Assembly: GCA_002688965.1 (NCBI GenBank)
Contig: NZEE01000057.1
Coordinates: 1 to 11,145 of the forward strand
DNA length: 11,145 bases
Source of the DNA: an archaeon
GTDB lineage: Archaea > Aenigmatarchaeota > Aenigmatarchaeia > GW2011-AR5 > GCA-2688965
Direction of reading: 5' to 3'
A model generated the notes under the pieces. The model did no database searches. It was not told the origin of the DNA and saw only the letters and a program-made list of their open reading frames with translations. Made by a program: the position numbers and the translations under genes. Positions 1 through 5,203 of this stretch are shown here, in pieces (within the stretch, counting starts at the first letter, position 1; each line of letters opens with the position of its first letter).

Positions 1-257
1 TCTTGAGGAATATTACCTATTTTCCCACCTTTTATTATATCCAAATAAGCTTTATCAGAAAAATTCACACGTCCTGTTAATTCTAATCTGGATTTCATAA
101 AGTCAATAGTTTGTTTATCAGACGCACCCTTTGATTTGGCATACAATCCGTCTTTTATTACACTAAGAAAATTTTGCTTACGAAATTCAAAGATACCAGA
201 ATCATCTGCGGCTTGAGTCATCCTATTAAAAACGTTATTATCTGTTCTATCAGCCAT
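1..257 (-). CDS. Hypothetical protein, C-terminus beyond the left edge
   Basis: An open frame starts at the ATG read leftward from 257 and has no stop before the edge, giving the first 85 residues of a longer protein. It begins MADRTDNNVFNRMTQAADD and is hydrophilic with mixed charge. An AGGAG ribosome site lies about 8 bases upstream. The start is one base beyond the stop of the muramidase gene, so the two are probably co-transcribed and translationally coupled. I see no signal peptide, membrane segment or recognisable motif in the visible part. Its place beside lysis and packaging genes suggests a virion or lysis role, but this is inference from position only. Confidence is good that it is a gene and nil for its function. 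Confidence 0.75.
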   Translation of the reverse strand, partial: MADRTDNNVFNRMTQAADDSGIFEFRKQNFLSVIKDGLYAKSKGASDKQTIDFMKSRLELTGRVNFSDKAYLDIIKGGKIGNIPQ

Positions 258-258
258 C

Positions 259-861
259 TCATGGACTCCTAAAGTAGTCACTCATGAAATTGGCACGATT
301 TTCCCATCCTTTAGCATAGGTTCCATATTTACCAGGATCTCCAGCAATAATATCTTTATACTGTTTCTTTTGCTCATTAATTAACTCCCTCAAAAGAACA
401 TCCTCTCCTAAATCTGCTATAGCTTGTCTATAATTGCGATCAGTCTCACCTCCCTGTACCCATCCACCATCAACAGCTGTATTATACCCCAACCTTGTCA
501 ACATACTTTGCATAACTTTACTAGAACCAGATCTCCCCATATTTACTGCCATATCAAACATCTTATCTCCTATAGCTTGAGATCCTCCTGCCCCTTGCCA
601 AGATGGCGCCCAAAGGTTATATTTAGTTTCATAAAGTTTGATAGCATCCGCTTCTGTCAAATTTCTTATCTGAGAATCATTTAGCCCATAAGCCCTTGTA
701 ATTCCATATTTAGTCAATCCACCTGAATCTGTATGTACTATATTCCCTCCCTCTCTTTCTAGTAATTTCACGAAGTCAAAAGTAACTCCAGTATCTTCTT
801 CAAAGAATCCTCCTCCTTCTGCAACCATTTCATCCATTAGTACATCTGTCATATTTGGCAT
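259..861 (-). CDS. GH108-family N-acetylmuramidase (phage endolysin or virion lysin)
   Basis: This 200-aa protein matches the glycoside hydrolase 108 pattern. After an acidic N-terminal extension of about 27 residues comes the catalytic-type motif E37-G-G, then D45-SGG and TKYGIT (50-55), which resembles the family's EGG...DPGGxTxYGI. Further on come LTEADAIKLYETKY, an FDMAVNMG segment and a C-terminal GWENRANF that resembles the peptidoglycan-binding part of the family. Such enzymes cleave the glycan strand of peptidoglycan; E37 would be the general acid. There is no signal peptide, so release would need a holin or use as a virion lysin. The ATG has an AAAGGA site 8 bases upstream. It lies in the leftward cluster just after a 40-aa membrane protein that could be its partner. 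Family confidence is high; endolysin versus virion enzyme is not resolved. Confidence 0.88.
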   Translation of the reverse strand: MPNMTDVLMDEMVAEGGGFFEEDTGVTFDFVKLLEREGGNIVHTDSGGLTKYGITRAYGLNDSQIRNLTEADAIKLYETKYNLWAPSWQGAGGSQAIGDKMFDMAVNMGRSGSSKVMQSMLTRLGYNTAVDGGWVQGGETDRNYRQAIADLGEDVLLRELINEQKKQYKDIIAGDPGKYGTYAKGWENRANFMSDYFRSP

Positions 862-873
862 ATTATAATCCTT

Positions 874-996
874 TCACATCCCATATGAGTATTTTATAAA
901 TAAAACCATTGCTGCTAAAGCTGCAATAAATAGAATCTTCTCAAATGGATCCATCGAGCCCCAGTAAGATTCATACTCTTCCTTCTTACGCTTCAT
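874..996 (-). CDS. Small single-pass membrane protein (holin/spanin candidate)
   Basis: This 40-aa frame starts inside the end of the small-terminase-like gene: its ATG overlaps that gene's TGA in an ATGA arrangement, which supports translational coupling. The peptide starts with a strongly charged segment (MKRKKEEYES), then has a hydrophobic stretch at about residues 21-34 (ILFIAALAAMVLFI) and a short polar tail. It therefore looks like a single transmembrane helix with a basic cytoplasmic N-terminus. Its stop lies 12 bases before the muramidase start. Position next to a cell-wall hydrolase is typical of holins and other lysis accessories, but it is shorter than most known holins and no family is recognised. 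Holin is an inference from context and topology. Confidence 0.65.
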   Translation of the reverse strand: MKRKKEEYESYWGSMDPFEKILFIAALAAMVLFIKYSYGM

Positions 997-1724
997 GATT
1001 CTATTTCTACTGGCCTCTCAACACCTTTTATCTCATCATCAGAGAATCCCTGAAAGACAGCACCTGTAAGTTGAGTAACCTTTGCAACACTCTTATCCTC
1101 TAGATCCAGTATATCAGAGAGTTTAAATAATGCACGCAACCTTACATCCTCCTTCTCTGCCATATTCGCTGTATCCTTAATACCATTTAAAACATACTCC
1201 TCGTCTATTCCAAGTTTCGTTAATAATGGCTTTAATTCTTTCTTCATCTCAGTCTGTATCCTCTCTGTCTTGGTTAATTGCCCTGATCGTAGCATTGCAT
1301 ATCTTTCATTGCTAGTAGGGAATGCCTTCAAATAAGAATCTCGAGGAGAGAATCCAGAGACTAAGTACTGAACAAACAAAGTCTCACTCTTAGTAAGTTT
1401 TCTCCTGCTTAATATCCTCTCATCTATATACTTCTCACCTCCAAAGGAATATATATTCTTCCTCCTAGAAGTATCCATCTTAACGTTGGGCTGGCACATG
1501 AACGTTCCAGTACATGTACCAACCCATTCACGCTTTCTCTCCTTCCCCTTACTCCTTAACATCGAACCTTTCCTCAATATCTGGATTATACAGTCATCAT
1601 CCGATAATACCCAGTCACCTATACCTGATAGTCTCCAATCAGTACCAGTCTTTATATCTGAAGGAGCTTCATCTGAAGAGTCATAGACTGTATGCCTCCT
1701 GCCCTTCACCTTGTAATACCTCAT
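993..1724 (-). CDS. Terminase small subunit-like DNA-packaging protein
   Basis: A 243-aa soluble protein. Residues from about 108 onward follow the usual pattern of small terminase helix-turn-helix domains: LTKSETLFVQYLVSGFSPR, then SYLKAFP, a helix ending near GQLTKTERIQ, and a second helical part with EEYVLNGIKDTA and RLRALFKLSDIL. In phages, such proteins recognise the packaging site and load the large terminase. The N-terminal 100 residues form a separate region with TDWRLSGIGDWVLSDDDC and a TCTGTFMC segment that I cannot assign, so this subunit is longer than a minimal one. Both ends overlap neighbouring genes by 4 bases (ATGA), indicating an operon. The large terminase is not in the window. 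An alternative is a different HTH regulator. Confidence 0.6.
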   Translation of the reverse strand: MRYYKVKGRRHTVYDSSDEAPSDIKTGTDWRLSGIGDWVLSDDDCIIQILRKGSMLRSKGKERKREWVGTCTGTFMCQPNVKMDTSRRKNIYSFGGEKYIDERILSRRKLTKSETLFVQYLVSGFSPRDSYLKAFPTSNERYAMLRSGQLTKTERIQTEMKKELKPLLTKLGIDEEYVLNGIKDTANMAEKEDVRLRALFKLSDILDLEDKSVAKVTQLTGAVFQGFSDDEIKGVERPVEIES

Positions 1725-1906
1725 GTAAGACCTATTCGACCTCCATTAAGAAGCAATGCTTCATCGAAATCCTTAGAATCAATATCAGGCAATACATCCT
1801 CACCATCTAATTCGAAATAAGGCTTATCCTCTTCAAGACTTTCCTCTAAAAATTCAATTTCGTCTGTTTCTTCATTGATTCCAATGATTAACCTATATAT
1901 TTTCAT
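1721..1906 (-). CDS. Small acidic protein, first gene of the leftward operon
   Basis: A 61-aa protein rich in Glu and Asp (for example EETDEIEFLEESLEED), with a calculated net negative charge obvious by eye, no membrane segment and no recognised motif. Its TGA overlaps the ATG of the terminase-like gene (ATGA), so it is coupled to it. No Shine-Dalgarno sequence is visible upstream of its ATG; instead an AT-rich promoter-like sequence ends almost at the start codon, so the message may be leaderless or the start may differ. It might be a regulator or a DNA-mimic-like acidic protein, but nothing in the sequence proves a function. Confidence 0.6.
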   Translation of the reverse strand: MKIYRLIIGINEETDEIEFLEESLEEDKPYFELDGEDVLPDIDSKDFDEALLLNGGRIGLT

Positions 1907-1913
1907 AGGCTAT

Positions 1914-1941
1914 AATATAATAAGTATATGATAACATGCAA
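1914..1941 (-). promoter_or_regulatory. Candidate promoter of the leftward packaging/lysis operon
   Basis: Read on the minus strand, TTGCAT (1941-1936) is followed after 16 bases by TATATT (1919-1914), close to a sigma70 promoter. Transcription would begin around 1907, at or next to the first ATG, which implies a leaderless or very short leader mRNA. The region is AT-rich, so chance matches are possible. Confidence 0.35.
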
Positions 1942-1967
1942 GAACTTTCATCTAATATGTATTTTTA

Positions 1968-1998
1968 GGTAAACTTCAGCCCTATGGTGAACTTTACC
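1968..1998. repeat. Imperfect palindrome, operator-like
   Basis: GGTAAACTTCA (1968-1978) and TGAACTTTACC (1988-1998) are inverted copies with one mismatch, separated by nine bases. The arrangement fits a dimeric repressor operator. It lies about 27 bases upstream of the -35 of the leftward promoter candidate and also upstream of the rightward candidate, so it could control both directions. As RNA it would form a hairpin with further CC/GG pairing in the loop, but no U-tract follows on either strand. Confidence 0.5.
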
Positions 1999-2359
1999 AG
2001 TTCTTAAATTACACTTTAACCAAAAAGACTTGTATCCTATATTCCCCCTATCATATATTAGCACAGTAGCCTTTGGTAACAAAGGATCACCCAGACAGTA
2101 CCCGTGTGAATCGTTCTGCTGAAAGGGTCAGACGTTGGATTGCCCAAAGCACGCATATAAGGGATTTTCTCCGATACTACAAAACTACCTTCTATCTATA
2201 AAACATGATATGGGAGCAATTACTGGTCTTGCGGAAATGTAAAGTGTGAAATTTTTTCCCACCCCTCCCACCTCAGGGAGGACTCCATCTAATTCTAGCC
2301 CAAAAACAAAAACTTTTAAAAATTGTAGCGTTTTAGTATGCGGTGTTTATTCAAAGGGT

Positions 2360-2380
2360 ACCCCCTTACTGGGGGTTTTT
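2360..2380 (+). terminator. Intrinsic terminator upstream of the 95-aa gene, possible attenuator
   Basis: ACCCCC (2360-2365), loop TTACT, GGGGGT (2371-2376) and then a run of T to 2380 make a standard rho-independent terminator on the plus strand. An alternative hairpin, AAGGG-TACC-CCCTT (2354-2367), uses the same C-run and would prevent the terminator stem, which is attenuator-like. Only a transcript starting within the upstream noncoding region could be stopped here, because the genes left of it point the other way. Confidence 0.65.
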
Positions 2381-2466
2381 CACTTTGTGAATTTAGTTAT
2401 TTTTGATTTGGTTATTATTTTTTAGTTGTTTAATTTTAATCTAATCATAAGGAAGGAATAAATACT

Positions 2467-2754
2467 ATGGATAAGAATCAACGCTGGCAGAATGGTAGAG
2501 AATATCGTCGAGCTAATGATGTGGCAGTTAAGCCTGAGACAAAGGACAGTCTTGAGTCTATCATGACTGCTGCTGCTGCTGCTGGTGCAACGGATACATT
2601 TCAGATGTTATTCGCATCACTGAACAAGATCGCAGTACAGGATAACTTGGCAGCATTGCAAGGCGAGATACTTAATAAGCTGAATCAGACTCTGGAAGAA
2701 AACGCTAAGTTACGTTCAATGTTGGCACCAGATGTTGAAAAGGTAAAGAAATAA
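2467..2754 (+). CDS. Small helical protein of unknown function, first rightward gene
   Basis: A 95-aa hydrophilic protein that is predicted by eye to be mostly helical. It has a charged N-terminus (MDKNQRWQNGREYRRAND), an alanine run near residues 35-39, and a C-terminal segment with heptad-like leucines (LNKLNQTLEENAKLRSML) that could form a short coiled coil. The start has a good AAGGAAGGA site about 10 bases upstream. Codon choice is less AT-biased than in the genes at 5200-8200, which could reflect high expression. It lies just after an intrinsic terminator and alone between two noncoding stretches, so it may be its own transcription unit. I do not recognise the family. Confidence 0.75.
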   Translation: MDKNQRWQNGREYRRANDVAVKPETKDSLESIMTAAAAAGATDTFQMLFASLNKIAVQDNLAALQGEILNKLNQTLEENAKLRSMLAPDVEKVKK

Positions 2755-2989
2755 CTTTTTGGGAGGTTCCTAGGCTCGGATCTTGTCGTGAAGGGCTCAT
2801 GGGTAATAGATCACGTACCGATCTTCCTTCTCAATTTTCACACATAGGATATCATTTAGTATAGCATCCTAACTTATACCTAACACATAGAGATCATGAT
2901 TGCACATGCTGACCAAAATTGCACATCATGGCCTAGGGCTGAAAATAAACCTTCATATCAACCTTCAACAAATTAATTGGGAGTAATTA
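2755..2989. other. Noncoding region with nested inverted repeats and a direct repeat
   Basis: About 235 bases without a credible ORF. CCTAGGC (2769-2775) is complementary to GCCTAGG (2931-2937) and brackets most of the region. Inside it, TCGG/CCGA (2776-2779 with 2818-2821) and CGTGA/TCACG (2787-2791 with 2811-2815) make one arm, TAGGAT/ATCCTA (2845-2850 with 2866-2871) makes another, and two ATTGCACAT copies lie at 2899 and 2918. The GGGAG at 2761-2765 lies after the upstream stop and leads to no ORF I can support. A structured leader for the 131-aa gene or an operator region are both possible. Confidence 0.4.
2899..2926. repeat. Two direct copies of ATTGCACAT, 19 bases apart
   Basis: ATTGCACAT occurs at 2899-2907 and again at 2918-2926. 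A 19-base period puts both on nearly the same helix face, as in tandem operators or iterons. The copies lie 64-91 bases upstream of the 131-aa gene. Two copies alone are weak evidence for either role. Confidence 0.4.
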
Positions 2990-3385
2990 ATGCAAAGACT
3001 ACACCTTCAAAATGGTATCGCAATAGTTAATTTTAGTTCACCACATTCATTCAAATTTATTACAGGTGAGGAATTAGGTGCTTGTGATGTAGACTGGACT
3101 AAGAAGATGGCTTTAAATATCAAAGAAACAGAAACAGTTACATTATCTAATGAATATTCACCAGAACGAACATGGACTGATGTTCAACTAGACATATCAA
3201 TTCCTAAAAATGTAAAAAAGGTTCTTGATGAGTTGACAAATGATAGATATGTTGACATTGTTCTTGTTCCCTTCATGATGCTAGAAGCCATGAAATCTGA
3301 GGGACTTAATACTAGCAAGTTCAGAACTATCAGAATAGCAGATAGAATAACCAAGGAAATATATTCTGATAGATTCTGTTCATAA
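2990..3385 (+). CDS. Conserved-looking hypothetical protein
   Basis: A 131-aa soluble protein. It opens with a beta-rich part (IAIVNFSSPHSFKFITGEEL) and has a hydrophobic strand (VDIVLVPFMMLEAM at about 88-101) and a C-terminus IRIADRITKEIYSDRFC. The pattern, with SPH-F-F near the start and an IRxADR-TKxIYxDxFC-like end, seems familiar from uncharacterised phage and bacterial proteins, but I cannot attach a function. The ATG follows GGGAG with about 8 bases between. An intrinsic terminator lies about 50 bases past its stop, so it ends a transcription unit. Confidence is high for the gene and none is offered for its role. Confidence 0.8.
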   Translation: MQRLHLQNGIAIVNFSSPHSFKFITGEELGACDVDWTKKMALNIKETETVTLSNEYSPERTWTDVQLDISIPKNVKKVLDELTNDRYVDIVLVPFMMLEAMKSEGLNTSKFRTIRIADRITKEIYSDRFCS

Positions 3386-3437
3386 CTATTAACTTAAAAC
3401 AAATGAGGATAAGTTATTTGATTAATCCTACAATTAG

Positions 3438-3470
3438 AGCTTTCTGAAGCAACCAGAGAGCTTTTGTTTA
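3438..3470 (+). terminator. Intrinsic terminator after the 131-aa gene
   Basis: AGCTTTCTG (3438-3446) pairs with CAGAGAGCT (3454-3462) around a 7-base loop: nine pairs including one G-U. A TTTTGTTT tract follows directly. It separates the 131-aa gene from the small-gene cluster that starts at 3592. Confidence 0.75.
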
Positions 3471-3486
3471 TATGTTATGTATTATT

Positions 3487-3551
3487 AGTGGTAGGTAATT
3501 TAGATAGGATTTGACGGAAGCACCTGTTATGTCATGAATATACCTACCACT
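3487..3551 (+). repeat. Perfect 11-bp inverted repeat in the leader of the small-gene cluster
   Basis: AGTGGTAGGTA (3487-3497) is exactly complementary to TACCTACCACT (3541-3551), enclosing 43 bases. Inside, TGAC (3512-3515) can pair with GTCA (3531-3534), so a two-storey stem is possible. The element sits between a terminator and the next ribosome site (3581), where a cis-acting leader RNA would be expected. A protein-binding site pair is the alternative. It matches no riboswitch consensus that I know. Confidence 0.5.
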
Positions 3552-3591
3552 TGAAATTTAATTGTTCGTTAATAACAAAAAGGGAGGAATA

Positions 3592-3795
3592 ATGCACTTA
3601 GACACCACAGTGTTACAATCAAGGACATGTATAAATATAATGAAATGTCTGGAAAAAGTGGTAAAACACTATAAAGAAGATAGTCTTCCATCAGAATTAT
3701 ATGATCAGTTAGTTATAATTCGGGAAGAAAGGGAGAAAGCTTTTAAGAAAAATAAGCAAGGTTCTAAATTATACCATACAGAAGATGAACCTTAA
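3592..3795 (+). CDS. Small hypothetical protein, charged and helical
   Basis: A 67-aa protein starting MHLDTTVLQSRTC. A longer reading from a TTG at 3562 is open, but the AGGGAGGA at 3581-3588 lies inside that extension and just 3 bases before the ATG at 3592, so I choose the ATG. The protein has two Cys near the N-terminus (C12 and C19), then charged helical segments (KCLEKVVKHYKED and IIREEREKAFKKNKQ). No family is recognised. It starts a run of four small genes (3592-4578) after a terminator and an inverted-repeat leader. Confidence 0.75.
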   Translation: MHLDTTVLQSRTCINIMKCLEKVVKHYKEDSLPSELYDQLVIIREEREKAFKKNKQGSKLYHTEDEP

Positions 3796-3802
3796 AGGAG
3801 GA
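3796..3802 (+). promoter_or_regulatory. Strong Shine-Dalgarno with no nearby ATG: possible AUU start
   Basis: AGGAGGA-type sequence (AGGAGGA at 3796-3802, within AAAGGAGGAT) is the best ribosome site before the 87-aa frame, yet the first ATG is almost 30 bases further on. In-frame ATT codons lie at 3807 and 3813, with spacings near 5 and 11 bases. Initiation at a non-AUG codon would add 6-8 residues. Confidence 0.45.
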
Positions 3803-3830
3803 TATTATTTACATTAAAAAATCAGAAAGA

Positions 3831-4094
3831 ATGAATATTCTAAAGAAAGCATTACAATTAAATCAAATGCTTTTTATGTCTGTTATGAGATACAACATCA
3901 CTAATCCTGAAGAAGATACGAAAGAAATTGATGATGATCTTGGTGAAGTTTGTTCTATGATTATGACATCAATTGCAACTTCCTTAGGATTGAATGAAGA
4001 GGATGTTCTAAAAGCAATTGAAGATGATAGAGAAAGTTTTGAGGACTTTCAAACCAAATGTAATTTAAATTCGGATTATACTGATATAAATTAG
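3831..4094 (+). CDS. Small acidic hypothetical protein, start uncertain
   Basis: From the ATG at 3831 this is 87 residues, soluble and acidic, with NPEEDTKEIDDDLGEVCSM and LGLNEEDVLKAIEDDRESF as its most distinctive parts. It looks helical. The ATG has only a poor ribosome site of its own (a weak AGAAAGA), whereas a strong AAAGGAGGA lies 30 bases upstream, next to in-frame ATT codons at 3807 and 3813, so the natural protein may begin there with an extra basic segment (for example YIKKSER). The next gene starts 10 bases after its stop. I do not recognise a family or function. Confidence 0.7.
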   Translation: MNILKKALQLNQMLFMSVMRYNITNPEEDTKEIDDDLGEVCSMIMTSIATSLGLNEEDVLKAIEDDRESFEDFQTKCNLNSDYTDIN

Positions 4095-4104
4095 GGAGTT
4101 TATT

Positions 4105-4323
4105 ATGAACTGGAAAATAAAAAATAAAAAAGGTAATTGGGAAGTAATAGAAGATGAATTAACACCTCAATTGCCTTTAAAAGAACGCATAGCAAGGTTT
4201 TGGTTTAGTAATGAAGAAAGAAAGCCTATTAGCTATATCATGGCATACTTTCTTGTTATTACTATTGCAGGATCTTTAATGTGGTTTGTAATGGAATTTT
4301 TAAGATTTAGAGGAGAATTTTAG
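4105..4323 (+). CDS. Small single-pass membrane protein
   Basis: A 72-aa protein with a polar, basic N-terminal part (MNWKIKNKKGNWEVIEDE) and one hydrophobic segment at about residues 43-64 (ISYIMAYFLVITIAGSLMWF, then VM), followed by a short tail with two Arg. This predicts one transmembrane helix with a cytoplasmic N-terminal half. AGGGAG lies about 7 bases before the ATG. Its TAG directly abuts the next ATG, so the two genes are in one operon. It is in the early-gene direction, away from the lysis cluster, so a host-takeover or superinfection role is as likely as lysis. No family is recognised. Confidence 0.75.
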   Translation: MNWKIKNKKGNWEVIEDELTPQLPLKERIARFWFSNEERKPISYIMAYFLVITIAGSLMWFVMEFLRFRGEF

Positions 4324-4578
4324 ATGATAAAAATATCTGACAATTTAAAAGATATTGTTCTAACCAAAATACAGAAACCTAAACTTAAAAGAGTTAAAAA
4401 AGTAAGGAAATGTAAAATCCATCCTTTAGATGAAGTGTTAGATACATATCGTGAATTAATAAAGGAAAAAATAATAGCGAAAGATTATCCTCGATTTACA
4501 GCCCTTGTTAGTCAAAGAATAGATACAGAAAGATGGGAGTATGAAAAGTGGTTGACAAATAAGGTTATAAATCGTTAA
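4324..4578 (+). CDS. Small very basic hypothetical protein
   Basis: An 84-aa protein with a strongly basic stretch at about residues 16-32 (IQKPKLKRVKKVRKCKIHP) followed by a helical, mixed-charge part (LDTYRELIKEKIIAKDYPR). The ribosome site GAGGAG lies inside the end of the upstream membrane protein gene, and the ATG begins directly after its TAG, so translation is coupled. The basic stretch could bind nucleic acid or acidic surfaces, but no motif is recognised. It is the last gene before a 376-base noncoding gap. Confidence 0.75.
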   Translation: MIKISDNLKDIVLTKIQKPKLKRVKKVRKCKIHPLDEVLDTYRELIKEKIIAKDYPRFTALVSQRIDTERWEYEKWLTNKVINR

Positions 4579-4694
4579 AATTATTAAGGTAGATATATAT
4601 TAACATCCTCCCAAAACTCCTAATATATGTGGTACGTATATGTAACAACTCAACATTAATATAATATTTAGGAATATATATTTACCTTATATTT

Positions 4695-4757
4695 TAATTA
4701 TCTACAAAAGTTGCGCATACATCAGATGATGGACCCTTAACGCTGTTTAGATAATTA
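4695..4757. repeat. Perfect 10-bp inverted repeat enclosing 43 bases
   Basis: TAATTATCTA (4695-4704) pairs exactly with TAGATAATTA (4748-4757). The enclosed 43 bases are locally richer in G+C and contain a CATC/GATG hairpin (4720-4731) and GCG/CGC possibilities. The insert length equals that of the 3487-3551 element, although I see no shared sequence. Confidence 0.5.
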
Positions 4758-4766
4758 TTGAACAAC

Positions 4767-4886
4767 AAAAAAAGACTTGTACAAACTGATGATCCTCCCA
4801 GATTTCTAAAGTTATAATCCGTAATTCAGATTTTAACTAATGAAACAAGTGCTGATAACATCTAGGTAGTACATATGTCTTTTTTT
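4767..4886 (+). repeat. Perfect 10-bp inverted repeat with terminal T-run, possible terminator-like domain
   Basis: AAAAAAAGAC (4767-4776) is complementary to GTCTTTTTTT (4877-4886). Inside it, GTAC (4779-4782) can pair with GTAC (4869-4872), and ACTTGT (4775-4780) with ACAAGT, so a long branched RNA closed by this stem is possible. The right arm ends in seven T, so a shorter local hairpin there could also end transcription. The AT-rich arms raise the chance-match rate. Confidence 0.4.
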
Positions 4887-4893
4887 CAATTAT

Positions 4894-4936
4894 AGGGGGA
4901 GAAATAGTGACAGAAATTCAATTTTGATCTCCCCCT
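4894..4936 (+). promoter_or_regulatory. Hairpin that sequesters a ribosome site and a 6-codon leader ORF
   Basis: AGGGGGAGA (4894-4902) pairs with TCTCCCCCT (4928-4936). The left arm is an excellent ribosome site, and five bases after it a GTG (4907) opens a six-codon frame ending in TGA at 4925-4927, wholly inside the loop. Directly after the right arm come TATAAT (4938-4943), AAGGA and the ATG at 4955. The layout suggests leader-peptide or ribosome-occupancy control of the operon. It may instead be simply an operator. Confidence 0.45.
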
Positions 4937-4954
4937 GTATAATTTAAGGAAAAT

Positions 4955-5203
4955 ATGGAAAAATATAAAAAACAAGACAAATATGGATGGTGGGCAGCAA
5001 AACCTATAGTGAATACGAATGGGAAGAGCCCTGCATTTAAAGTTCGTTGGTGTATAGTATGCAAAACCGCATGGGAAATTGAATCCCACGGATATCGAAA
5101 AAAACAAAGAGTACTTCACTATGAAGACTTTCCTACATATGGACTAAAAAGGAAAATTTGTGATGACTGTAAAGAAAATTATTTAAAGGAGAAAAATGAG
5201 TGA
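4955..5203 (+). CDS. Small zinc-ribbon-like protein heading the ubiquitin-like operon
   Basis: An 82-aa basic protein with two CxxC knuckles, C33-IV-C36 in RWCIVCKTAWE and C69-DD-C72 in KICDDCKENY, 32 residues apart. This is a four-cysteine zinc ribbon or treble-clef arrangement. Aromatic and basic residues between them (HYEDFPTYGLKRK) fit a small zinc fold that binds nucleic acid or protein. AAGGA lies 4-5 bases before the ATG. The frame overlaps the E2-like gene by 8 bases, so the two are translationally coupled. In this place it might be an adaptor or ligase-like partner of the conjugation enzymes or a transcription regulator; neither is shown by the sequence. Confidence 0.75.
   Translation: MEKYKKQDKYGWWAAKPIVNTNGKSPAFKVRWCIVCKTAWEIESHGYRKKQRVLHYEDFPTYGLKRKICDDCKENYLKEKNE

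Larger units (their letters stand above)
1907..2466. other. Divergent noncoding region with structured, relatively GC-rich stretch
   Basis: About 560 bases between the leftward and rightward genes, with no credible ORF. It holds a leftward promoter candidate, an imperfect palindrome (1968-1998), a weak rightward promoter candidate (TTGTAT at 2030, TATATT at 2054, spacing 18), a perfect hairpin with a GNRA-type loop at 2070-2085 (CCTTTG, loop GTAA, CAAAGG), a CCTCCC/GGGAGG hairpin at 2264-2281, and a rightward intrinsic terminator at 2360-2380. The middle part (2060-2300) is richer in G+C than nearby genes. It could hold a small RNA, an attenuated leader for the 95-aa gene, the packaging site or a replication origin; the sequence alone does not decide. 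Confidence 0.5.
4579..4954. other. Noncoding gap with three successive inverted-repeat modules before the ubiquitin-like operon
   Basis: This 376-base AT-rich stretch has no ORF that I can support. It is organised as three tandem elements, each bounded by a long perfect inverted repeat: 4695-4757 (10-bp arms), 4767-4886 (10-bp arms) and 4894-4936 (9-bp arms). Just upstream, TCCTAA (4617-4622) and TTAGGA (4669-4674) give a fourth, weaker pair. The last element adjoins TGTATAAT (4937-4943) and the ribosome site AAGGA of the zinc protein gene. It is the probable control region for the operon that follows. Confidence 0.5.

Noticed and set aside
424..684. 86-aa open frame on the plus strand
   Set aside because: Antisense to the well-supported GH108 muramidase gene and has no plausible ribosome site or protein features.
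1486..1810. 66- and 98-aa open frames on the plus strand
   Set aside because: Antisense to the terminase-like gene; Ser/Pro/Leu-rich translations typical of shadow frames.
2264..2281. CCTCCC/GGGAGG hairpin as a terminator
   Set aside because: No T-run follows on either strand, so it is at most a local structure.
3562..3591. TTG start giving a 77-aa version of the small protein
   Set aside because: The strong Shine-Dalgarno AGGGAGGA lies within this extension, just before the ATG at 3592.
4786..4842. CTGATGA followed later by GAAA, resembling a hammerhead ribozyme core
   Set aside because: No matching stem II between CTGATGA and GAAA, and too little space upstream of CTGATGA for stem I after the possible ACTTG/CAAGT pairing.
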